Positions 17,980 to 24,927 of a stretch of 64,000 bases of DNA are shown piece by piece (positions within the stretch are counted from its first letter, which is position 1; each line of letters starts with the position of its first letter). A program made the translations under genes and the position numbers. The notes under the pieces are model-generated. The model was not told where the DNA came from. It made no database searches and saw nothing but the letters and a program-made list of their open reading frames with translations. Origin of the DNA: Chloroflexota bacterium (GTDB lineage: Bacteria > Chloroflexota > Anaerolineae > J102); NCBI GenBank assembly GCA_029782215.1, contig JAKOVD010000073.1, positions 1 through 64,000 of the forward strand. Reading direction: 5' to 3'.

Positions 17980-20556
17980 TCAACCCGCGGCTGCAAGATC
18001 CGGCGAGGCGGCAGCAATGACCTTGAGGTTCTGGTCGTTGAAGCGGACATGAAGCATGTCCCCCGCAGGTGTGCTCTCCGTTCGTATGACCCACCCATAG
18101 CCGAATTGGCTGTGGCGGACCAGGTCGCCCGCCCGAATGGCCCTTTTGCGCGCAGGCGGCGGCGCTCCCAGGCTCGATCCGGACCGGACGGGTGACACGG
18201 GTGGCGGCCCCGCTTGATGCCCGGTTTGATGCCCCGACTGCGATGCCTCTGCCTTGTGCTGCTGCTCGAGGTAGCGGTCAAGCCCTGCCACCTCGGGCAG
18301 GGAGGGATCACGGGCGAGCCGGCCAATACGGCGCCATTCGTCCACCGCCTCGGGCTCCAGGCCCGCGATCGCCAGGGCCTGGCGTTCCCCGAGGAGCAGC
18401 AGGAAGCCCAACGCCGCCGCCGCCACGTCCTGGCGAGTGCTCCAACCGGCATCCCACCATTGAGCGAAGTAGCTGTAGAAGTCAAAGTCCTGCGTGTGGC
18501 GTGTGATGGCGACGTAGTCGGGAAGCTGCCAGCGGCTGGGCGGCGTGGCGAGCGTTCGCCGCAGATCGCCGATGCAGCGCAGGGCAATCTCTGTGTGCGC
18601 CTCGTTCAGAAACTGGGAGACCGGCTCCTGCCGGTTGTAAAGGAGATGCAGGTGCGTGATGGGCCGCGTGATCGCCACATAGAGGAGGCGGCGCTCCTCC
18701 TCCAGGTTGTCCGGAGGCTGGCCGAAGGGCAGCATGCCCTGGTTGCAGCCGGGAACAAAGACAACGGGCCATTCCAGGCCCTTGGCGCGGAAGATGGTGC
18801 GAATGGTGAGGCCTGCCTGCCGGGCGCCGCCCATGCGGCTGGCATGTTCTGCGGCAATGTGCGCCAGGTGGTTCAGAAAATCGGCCATGCTGCCCTTGCC
18901 GCGGGCGTAGCTGATGATGGCGGCGATATTGGCGGCCTTGCCGGCGCCGGTCTCCATGAAGCCGCTGCTGGTGCGCAGGTAGTCCGAGTAGCCCAGGCGG
19001 TCATCCAGCCCCGCCAGGAATTCGGCCGCCGGACGTGAAGACACACGCTGCGCCATCCACTTGAAGTCGTCTCCCAACTGCAGGAGACGCTCGCCGAAGC
19101 GCGGGTTGGTGACGCCCTGGCTGGCGGCTGCCAACGCCCGTCCCAGGGGTTCGCGACGCGCCACGACCCGTTCTGCCACCTGTTCGCTCAGCTCCCGGCT
19201 CAGGTAGCGCACCGGCCGGTTGTACACGCGCTCCCAGCCGCGCCTGAAGTCTGCCGCCTGGTCAGGTGACAGCCCCTTTCCAGCAAGCAACTGCTTTTCG
19301 AGCAGCGCCAGCCGTCCGTAGTGGAGCATATCGGACACTTCCGGCCGCATGTAGAAGGGCTCACTGCCCACCACTTCATAGGGGATCTGCGCCTCAATCA
19401 GGTACTGCTCGATGTGGGCCGTTTGGGCGTAGATGCGCACAAGGACGGCCATGTCGCCGAGCGACATGCCGGCCTTGTGGTAGGCGATGATGTCATTCAC
19501 GACCTGGCGCCCCATGGCCTCGGCGTCCTTCTCGACCTGCACATGCACCTGCCCCTCAAATCCCCGCGTCAGATGGAGGCTCTTGCGGCGGCGCTGGCGA
19601 TTGTGGCGGATGACCAGGTTCGCCAGGGCGACATGGACGGCCTGCGAACGGAAATTGTCGGTCAGGAAGTAGGTGCGCGCCGCGTAGCGCTGCTCAAAGC
19701 CCAGGATGAAGCGCGGGCTGGCTCCGCGCCACTCATAGATCGTCTGGTCATCGTCGCCGATCACCATGTAGTTGCGGTGCGGCGCCGTCAGCAGGTCCAG
19801 CATCTCGGCCTGGGCGAGGTTGACGTCCTGGAATTCGTCGACCAGGACGCTGCGGTAGCGGCGCTGGAGGCCGGCGAGCAGATCGGGATAGCGGACGAGC
19901 ATCTCCCAACCAGTGAGAAGCATGTCGTCGAAGGTGACGACCCCCGCGCGCGCCCGCTCGTCCTCGAACAGCCGGTAGAGGTCCAGGTACCAGGGCAGCC
20001 CTTCGGGCGGCCGGGCCTGCGAAGCAACCTTGAGCGCCGCCGCCGGCAATCGGGCGGCCTCCAGATCGGCATACTGGAGATTGCCCTTGCAGGCGCCGAC
20101 GTAGTCCAGAAAATCCGTCTGGTCGAGCTGGCCCAGGACGTCGGCAAAGGGGGCTTTGCGCTCCCGCGCCGCCTTCAGAGTGGCGGCAAGCTGCCGGCGT
20201 CCTGCGGCCTCCGGATCACTGGCGGCGGTAGGCGCCAGGTGCAGCCGTCCCTGCCGCTGCGCTTCCTGGATGATGCGGTAGCCAAGGGCATGCAGCGTCC
20301 GCACCTCGACGCCAGCGCAGTGCGGCCACTGCTGCAGCCGCGCCTCGATCTCCAGGTTGGCGGCCTTGTTGTAGGATGTGGCCAGGATGCCGGAGGCGGG
20401 GAACACGCGCTCCCGCACCAGCCGCTCGATGCGGTGCACCATGGCCGTGGTCTTGCCCGAACCGGCGACGGCGAACACAAGGGCCGGCCCTTCGTCATGG
20501 CGGACGATGGCCTGCTGCTCAGAAGTGAGATGGATGGGGACCGGTTGGGCGCTCAC
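17980..20556 (-). CDS. UvrD/PcrA-like superfamily 1 DNA helicase
   Basis: An 858-residue ATP-dependent helicase. Q-motif TSEQQAIV is at residues 11-18, Walker A AGSGKTT at 31-37, motif II VDEFQDVN, motif III GDDDQTIYEWRGA, motif V-VI region IFRAKGLEWPVVFVP and ERRLLYVAITRP. The C-terminal RAGDLVRHSQFGYGWVI is the PcrA-like tudor tail that contacts RNA polymerase in relatives. It unwinds DNA 3'-5' in repair (family knowledge). A 41-nt gap separates it from the small ribbon-helix-helix-like gene upstream. It ends the leftward LacI-to-helicase gene run, though a functional link to the sugar genes is not evident. Confidence 0.93.
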   Translation of the reverse strand: MSAQPVPIHLTSEQQAIVRHDEGPALVFAVAGSGKTTAMVHRIERLVRERVFPASGILATSYNKAANLEIEARLQQWPHCAGVEVRTLHALGYRIIQEAQRQGRLHLAPTAASDPEAAGRRQLAATLKAARERKAPFADVLGQLDQTDFLDYVGACKGNLQYADLEAARLPAAALKVASQARPPEGLPWYLDLYRLFEDERARAGVVTFDDMLLTGWEMLVRYPDLLAGLQRRYRSVLVDEFQDVNLAQAEMLDLLTAPHRNYMVIGDDDQTIYEWRGASPRFILGFEQRYAARTYFLTDNFRSQAVHVALANLVIRHNRQRRRKSLHLTRGFEGQVHVQVEKDAEAMGRQVVNDIIAYHKAGMSLGDMAVLVRIYAQTAHIEQYLIEAQIPYEVVGSEPFYMRPEVSDMLHYGRLALLEKQLLAGKGLSPDQAADFRRGWERVYNRPVRYLSRELSEQVAERVVARREPLGRALAAASQGVTNPRFGERLLQLGDDFKWMAQRVSSRPAAEFLAGLDDRLGYSDYLRTSSGFMETGAGKAANIAAIISYARGKGSMADFLNHLAHIAAEHASRMGGARQAGLTIRTIFRAKGLEWPVVFVPGCNQGMLPFGQPPDNLEEERRLLYVAITRPITHLHLLYNRQEPVSQFLNEAHTEIALRCIGDLRRTLATPPSRWQLPDYVAITRHTQDFDFYSYFAQWWDAGWSTRQDVAAAALGFLLLLGERQALAIAGLEPEAVDEWRRIGRLARDPSLPEVAGLDRYLEQQHKAEASQSGHQTGHQAGPPPVSPVRSGSSLGAPPPARKRAIRAGDLVRHSQFGYGWVIRTESTPAGDMLHVRFNDQNLKVIAAASPDLAAAG

Positions 20557-20597
20557 TTCAGTGACGATGAGAGCGGCGCCGGGTCGATGACCACAGG

Positions 20598-20723
20598 CTA
20601 ACCACCGTACTTCTCTTCGAGATAGATGAGCTGCTGCACGGTCGTGTCCTGCGCTCGCGCATGGGCCTTGGCGTCCTCGACGAGCGCACCTGGCGCCGAC
20701 ACCGTGAGCCTGACTGTCTTCAC
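20598..20723 (-). CDS. 41-aa ribbon-helix-helix-like small protein (GTG start)
   Basis: A short frame with GTG start encodes VKTVRLTVSAPGALVEDAKA... and ends QQLIYLEEKYGG. The N-terminal beta strand followed by two helices with an intervening TTVQ turn is the pattern of MetJ/Arc-type antitoxins (for example VTLSLDEELV..A...A...GTTLN). It starts 4 nt after the nucleotidyltransferase stop (TGA), so coupling is likely, and ends 41 nt before the helicase start. No toxin gene is adjacent. It may be a stand-alone DNA-binding protein, an antitoxin remnant, or a regulator of the helicase. Confidence 0.5.
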   Translation of the reverse strand: MKTVRLTVSAPGALVEDAKAHARAQDTTVQQLIYLEEKYGG

Positions 20724-20727
20724 CGTG

Positions 20728-21558
20728 TCAGTAGCCTCGCAGGTCCGTGCTGGACCGGCGCGTCAGGCCTTGTTTGGGGACGCGCTTGAGGACGACGTAT
20801 TCAAGGCCGTGGAGGGCACAGAACTCCCGCTTCTCGGGTTTGTCGCCATCCTCGTTGACCACGTAGTAGTCGGGACGCAAGCGGACGATCTCCGGCTCGG
20901 CATCCATCCAGCCGTGCCCGCTGGACACGAGCCCCTGCTTGACGAAGCGGATGGCGTGCACCATGTAACGGCGCTCGGCCTCGCTCTGCATGGGGTGGCC
21001 CTCGCCCTTGAGCAGGCGCACGTTGGCATCGTGACCGACAACGACGTACAGCTCACCCAACTCCGACGCCTCCTCGAAGAAGCGCACGTGCCCGGAATGA
21101 AGCCAGTCGAAGCAGCCGGTGACGATCACCCGTTTGCGGCCGGGAACCGCCTCCACCGCCAGGGGCGGGGAAGACGGGAAGGTGGGCAGGTGTGCTGAGG
21201 ACACGACATGATAAGCCAGCCCGCGAGCGTCGCAGGACGCCCGCCTGCCGGGCGTATCGCCGGCCTCGTCGACGATCCAACCATCGGGCGCGAACTCAGG
21301 CAGCTCAGGCAGGGCTCCCGCATCGCCCGGCGTCGTGACCGGCCACACGCGGTGGACGTAACGGAGCGCCTCCAACAGGTAGCGGCGCTCGGCGAAGGGG
21401 AAACGGGGCGACCGCCCCTCCCGCGCGAGCGCCGCCTCGTCCGCGTAGAGAAGCACGTGAACGTTCCCGTAGGCAGCCGCTGCCTCCAGGAAGCGCACCT
21501 GGGAGGAATGCAGGTTGTCGAAACTGCCGGCTACTGCAAAGGACTTGACCGCTGGCAT
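20728..21558 (-). CDS. tandem two-domain cytidylyltransferase-like nucleotidyltransferase
   Basis: A 276-residue protein with two copies of the nucleotidyltransferase fold. The C-terminal copy (about 143-276) has TGCFDWLHSGH with HSGH at 154-157 and RSSTDLR at 268-274, the catalytic and nucleotide-binding motifs of glycerol-3-phosphate cytidylyltransferase-like enzymes. The N-terminal copy (about 1-130) has the same frame but HSSQ at 17-20 and no ISSTxxR-like motif, so it is probably inactive. The start at 21558 shares one base with the kinase stop (TGATG). It would activate a sugar phosphate as a nucleotide derivative, downstream of the GHMP kinase. Confidence 0.82.
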   Translation of the reverse strand: MPAVKSFAVAGSFDNLHSSQVRFLEAAAAYGNVHVLLYADEAALAREGRSPRFPFAERRYLLEALRYVHRVWPVTTPGDAGALPELPEFAPDGWIVDEAGDTPGRRASCDARGLAYHVVSSAHLPTFPSSPPLAVEAVPGRKRVIVTGCFDWLHSGHVRFFEEASELGELYVVVGHDANVRLLKGEGHPMQSEAERRYMVHAIRFVKQGLVSSGHGWMDAEPEIVRLRPDYYVVNEDGDKPEKREFCALHGLEYVVLKRVPKQGLTRRSSTDLRGY

Positions 21559-22376
21559 CAGCGACGCTCCTGACCGTCCGCCAGGCGGACGTGAACTTGC
21601 AGACCGCCCGGCACGGGGCGGTCGGAAACCACGTAGAGGTAGCCGCCCCCACAGCCCGAGTACATGGCCCCGGCGTAGGTGGACGCGTAATGTTCCCACA
21701 GGCCCATCAGGTCCACCGCGATCGTCGGGTGGCGGACCGTGTGCGGGAGAATGGCCTCCCAACAGCGCATGCACTCGTTCATGGAGGCGCCAAGGCCGGC
21801 CAGGTCACAGGCGACGATGGCATCGAAGCAGTCCCTGCCCGACTGCCCCAGACGCTGGATCCAAGCAGGGTCCAGGTTCTTGACACCCAGGGGGCTGTAG
21901 CCGGGTGGGCGCTGGTTCACCGGCAGCATGTAGATGACCGTTTCCAGCCAGGCGGCCACCTGGGGGTCGTTATTCGACTCAACGTGGACGGGAAAGTAGC
22001 CGCCTTCGTAGCCGGCGTCGTAGTCGAGCCGGTTGACGCCGGGGTAGAGAAGGCCCGCCATGTCCTGCGAGCCGGAAGGATCACGCTTGCCCACATTCTC
22101 GGCGGCGTAGAGGATGCGGACGAGGTCAGCCGGGTCGCCGCTGGGTACGCCATCGGGCCACAGCTCCGCCGCCACCTTGCGCGTGCTGGTTCCCATGCCA
22201 CAGCGGTCCATGAAGTAGAAGCTGGGCTCCAGGTTGACTACCACCATGGCGCCAGGTGGGTTCGGGTTGGAGCGCGAGACGTAGGGCTGGTCGATCCAAC
22301 CTCCGGCGAAAGCCATGCGGTAGGGAATCCGGCCGATCAGGCGTTGAAGTCCTGAGAAGGAGGTGGGAGTGGTCAC
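21558..22376 (-). CDS. GHMP-family sugar kinase-like protein
   Basis: A 272-residue protein with GHMP kinase features. RIPYRMAFAGGWID near residue 17 corresponds to the N-terminal substrate motif (as in heptose and fucose kinases), CGMGTSTRKVA near residue 63 is the ATP-binding glycine loop, and YSGCGGGYLYVV near residue 240 matches motif 3. It is shorter than typical members (300-350 aa). The glycine loop has Ser-Thr where GLGSSA is usual. It is coupled to the nucleotidyltransferase by a TGATG junction, so the pair likely phosphorylates and then activates a sugar. The sugar is unknown. Confidence 0.75.
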   Translation of the reverse strand: MTTPTSFSGLQRLIGRIPYRMAFAGGWIDQPYVSRSNPNPPGAMVVVNLEPSFYFMDRCGMGTSTRKVAAELWPDGVPSGDPADLVRILYAAENVGKRDPSGSQDMAGLLYPGVNRLDYDAGYEGGYFPVHVESNNDPQVAAWLETVIYMLPVNQRPPGYSPLGVKNLDPAWIQRLGQSGRDCFDAIVACDLAGLGASMNECMRCWEAILPHTVRHPTIAVDLMGLWEHYASTYAGAMYSGCGGGYLYVVSDRPVPGGLQVHVRLADGQERR

Positions 22377-22400
22377 GGGCTGCTCGGGTGTGGCAGAGAA

Positions 22401-22423
22401 AGCGCCGAGCGGGGCTCGGCGCT
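22401..22423 (-). terminator. 10-bp GC-rich hairpin between epimerase and kinase genes
   Basis: AGCGCCGAGC (22401-22410) and GCTCGGCGCT (22414-22423) are exact complements around a 3-nt loop. On the minus strand the stem is followed by TTTC, so it may act as a partial terminator that lowers kinase expression relative to the epimerase. Confidence 0.6.
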
Positions 22424-22457
22424 CCCGGGGCCTGGCGGGCCCTGGAGGGAGTTATGC

Positions 22458-23513
22458 TCAGATGTGGGTGTCGTCCACGACCTGCTCGCCGGCCTTGCGG
22501 GCGAAGTACTGTTCTTCGATCCAGGCATAGGTTTTGGCCAGACCCGAACGGAAGGGAGTGGAGGGCTCCCAGTTGAGCACCGACTGGATGAAGGTGTTGT
22601 CACTGTTGCGGCCGGCGACCCCGCGCGGGGCATCAAGCTTGTAGTGGCGCTGGAGCTTGACACCGCCGATCTCTTCGGCGATGGTCACCAGGTCGTTGAT
22701 GGCGATCAGCTCGTTGGAGCCGAGGTTGATGGGCGTGGCGATCAGATCATCGCAGTGCATGATCTGGTCGATGCCAAACACGCAGTCGTCAATGTACATG
22801 AAGCTGCGGGTCTGGGTGCCGTCGCCCCAGATCTCGATCTCGTGGCTGCCCGTGTCCTTGGCCTCGATGACCTTGCGGCAGATGGCTGCCGGGGCCTTCT
22901 CCCGCCCGCCGAACCACGTGCCCAACGGACCGTAGACGTTGTGGAAACGGGCAATGGCGGTCTTCATGTGCCGCTCCGCCCAGTATTCCTGGCAGAACAT
23001 CTCGCTCATCAGCTTCTCCCAACCGTAGCCGCGCTCGGCCATGGCGGGGTAAGCATCGGACTCTTTGAGGGGACGGACGTTCGGGTCCTGCTGGAGCAGC
23101 GTGTTGTAGGCGCAGGCCGAAGAAGAGAAGAAGTAGCGCTGCGCGCCCGCACGGTAGGCCGCCTCCAGCAGATGAGTGTTGATGAGGATACTGCGCAGAC
23201 ACTCGATGCGGAAGCGCTCGATGAAGCCCATGCCGCCCATGTCGGCGGCCAGGTTGTAGACCTCGGTGGCGCCTTCCACGGCCTTGATGGCGTTCTCTTT
23301 CTCGCTCAGGTCCATGCACAGGCTCTCGACGCCGGGAACCCGCTGGTACCACATGGGCAGCGGCTTTTTGTCGATGGCGCGAATGCGCGTGAATCCCTGG
23401 TCGTGGAAATACCGGGTCAGGGCGCCGGCGATAAACCCGCCAGCGCCGGCGATGACAATGAGATCGTCCTTTTTCAGGTCAGGAGTGGTGGCGGCAATGA
23501 TGTTCGTGGTCAT
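22458..23513 (-). CDS. GDP-mannose 3,5-epimerase-like NAD-dependent epimerase
   Basis: A 351-residue extended SDR. The Rossmann motif is AGAGGFIAGAL, the catalytic YGWEK gives YxxxK, and SSSACAYN supplies the Ser/Cys. Strong GME hallmarks are NLAADMGGMGFIE, RFHNVYGPLGTWFGGREKAP, IWGDGTQTRSFMYIDDCV and RNSDNTFIQ. GME converts GDP-mannose to GDP-L-galactose and GDP-L-gulose in plants (established); bacterial homologues exist. Neighbouring kinase and nucleotidyltransferase suggest a nucleotide-sugar pathway, though whether they feed this enzyme is inference. LacI-family control from the upstream gene is likely. Confidence 0.88.
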   Translation of the reverse strand: MTTNIIAATTPDLKKDDLIVIAGAGGFIAGALTRYFHDQGFTRIRAIDKKPLPMWYQRVPGVESLCMDLSEKENAIKAVEGATEVYNLAADMGGMGFIERFRIECLRSILINTHLLEAAYRAGAQRYFFSSSACAYNTLLQQDPNVRPLKESDAYPAMAERGYGWEKLMSEMFCQEYWAERHMKTAIARFHNVYGPLGTWFGGREKAPAAICRKVIEAKDTGSHEIEIWGDGTQTRSFMYIDDCVFGIDQIMHCDDLIATPINLGSNELIAINDLVTIAEEIGGVKLQRHYKLDAPRGVAGRNSDNTFIQSVLNWEPSTPFRSGLAKTYAWIEEQYFARKAGEQVVDDTHI

Positions 23514-23542
23514 ATGGATCCTCGTGAATGATGGTGGTCGAC

Positions 23543-23610
23543 GGGGCGACCCATCGCGGTCGCCCCAAGGGATGGCGTTCGTAGGGGCGACCCCTTGTGG
23601 TCGCCCTTTT
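23543..23610. repeat. two GGGGCGACC hairpins, Chloroflexota-type intergenic repeat
   Basis: First hairpin: GGGGCGACC (23543-23551), loop CATCGC, GGTCGCCCC (23558-23566). Second: GGGCGACC (23585-23592), loop CCTTGT, GGTCGCCC (23599-23606), followed by TTTT on the plus strand. A third partial copy GTGGCCGCCCC follows at about 23618-23628. They occupy the gap between the LacI gene and the epimerase gene. They may act as terminators or transcript processing sites as well as mobile REP-like sequences. Confidence 0.75.
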
Positions 23611-23656
23611 CGGCGTTGTGGCCGCCCCCTTGCAGAGGTGTCATGGGCAACAGGAT

Positions 23657-24667
23657 TCAGGTGGAGGCAGGGGGAGCGGCGGAACGGCGCTGGATGATTG
23701 CGGCAGGCAGGACAATTTCTACCCTCGCGGCAGGCGCCTGGCCAGAAAGCCGCGCCAGGAGCAGCGAGGTGGCCTGTCGCCCCATCTCATAGGCCGGCTG
23801 GACGGCTGCCGTCAGAAAGGCGTCAACCACCAGGGCGGGGGGCAGGTCATCGAAGCCGACCAGGGACATCTCCCGGGGGACGGCGACGCCTGCTTCATTC
23901 AGTGCTTTCAGCGCGCCAATGGCAATGAAGTTATTGGCGGCGAAGCAGGCCGTCGGACGCAACGGCAGGGCAAGCACCCGGCATGCCATCTCGTGCCCGC
24001 TGGCGACGGTGAAGGAACCATGGTAGACGATTTCCTGTTCAGGGCCAAGACCGGCCTCCCACAATGCCCTCCGGTACCCCGCCAGGCGATCACAGGCCGT
24101 GGAGACATCAGCGGGGCCGTTGAGCAGGGCGATGCGCCGGTGGCCCAGGTCCAGGAGTAGACGCGCCAGGCGGTAGGCGCCCTCTTCGGAGTCGCAGCGT
24201 ACGACATCCGCAAGCGCCTCGGGCAGGGCACGATCGAGAACGACGACAGGCACCTGCTGGCGTTGCAGGAAACGGATCGGCTCCCTTCCCTCTCCCGCCG
24301 GGACCAACAGGACGCCATCGACCTGCTTCTGCGCCAGGGCAGCCAGATAGCGGTCCTGCTTGGCGACGTTCTCATCCGTGTTGCACAGGATCAGGTTGAG
24401 GCCGGCAGCGCTCGCCGCATCCTCCACGCCGCGCGCCACCGTCGTCCAGAACGGATTGGTGATGTCGGTCAAGAGCAGGGCGAGCATGCCGGTCTGTTTC
24501 CACCGGAAGCTGCGGGCCAGCGTGTTGGGCACGTACCCGGACAGCCGGATGGCTTCCTCCACCCGTTCGCGAGTTTCCGCGCTCACGTAGCCCGTGTTGT
24601 TGACGACGCGGGAGACCGTGATGGGAGAGACGCCGGCCAGGGCGGCGACATCGCGGATGGTGGGCAT
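23657..24667 (-). CDS. LacI-family transcriptional regulator
   Basis: A 336-residue repressor. The DNA-binding domain is MPTIRDVAALAGVSPITVSRVVNNTGYVS... with hinge helix GYVPNTLARSFR near residue 50. The periplasmic-binding-protein-like effector domain includes GMLALLLTDITNPFW and ends with MGRQATSLLLARL. The start at 24667 fits the usual short N-terminus. No Shine-Dalgarno is seen; a short GGCAGGT array lies at the ribosome-site position. It heads the nucleotide-sugar genes and probably binds the dyad at 24755-24774. The ligand is expected to be a sugar. Confidence 0.92.
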   Translation of the reverse strand: MPTIRDVAALAGVSPITVSRVVNNTGYVSAETRERVEEAIRLSGYVPNTLARSFRWKQTGMLALLLTDITNPFWTTVARGVEDAASAAGLNLILCNTDENVAKQDRYLAALAQKQVDGVLLVPAGEGREPIRFLQRQQVPVVVLDRALPEALADVVRCDSEEGAYRLARLLLDLGHRRIALLNGPADVSTACDRLAGYRRALWEAGLGPEQEIVYHGSFTVASGHEMACRVLALPLRPTACFAANNFIAIGALKALNEAGVAVPREMSLVGFDDLPPALVVDAFLTAAVQPAYEMGRQATSLLLARLSGQAPAARVEIVLPAAIIQRRSAAPPAST

Positions 24668-24672
24668 GGGGT

Positions 24673-24700
24673 GGCAGGTGGCAGGTGGCAGGTGGCAGGG
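24673..24700. repeat. four GGCAGGT-type heptamers upstream of the LacI start
   Basis: GGCAGGT repeats at 24673, 24680 and 24687, with a degenerate fourth copy at 24694. The array begins 6 bp before the LacI start codon. Together with 24700-24745 it parallels the longer array and flank before the GntR gene at 13614-13745. Confidence 0.75.
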
Positions 24701-24754
24701 TCGGGGGACTTCCCAGTAGCGACGGTGAGGGAGCAGGAGGGGATAAGGGATGAA

Positions 24755-24774
24755 ATATGTTACCGGTACCATAT
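24755..24774. promoter_or_regulatory. LacI-type operator dyad
   Basis: The 20 bp ATATGTTACC followed by GGTACCATAT are palindromic except for one pair. The central CG flanked by TACC/GGTA is the classic LacI-family operator centre. It lies about 90 bp upstream of the LacI gene, consistent with autoregulation and control of the downstream sugar genes. Confidence 0.65.
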
Positions 24775-24848
24775 TAGCACATGCTGCCGATGGCGGCAAA
24801 TGGGGGCGAGGCGCGAGAGGGCCAGACCGGGACAGGCGGCAAGCATGC

Positions 24849-24876
24849 TTGCGGCGGATAGTCAGCCTGTTATAAT
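24849..24876 (+). promoter_or_regulatory. sigma70-type promoter for the histidine kinase gene
   Basis: A consensus TATAAT at 24871-24876 follows a weak -35 TTGCGG at 24849-24854 with a 16-nt spacer. It is 51 bp upstream of the kinase ATG and points to it. Confidence 0.6.
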
Positions 24877-24927
24877 GGCAACAAGGTCGCTTCGCTTGGC
24901 ATTGCTCGCTGCTGAACTGGAGACCGC

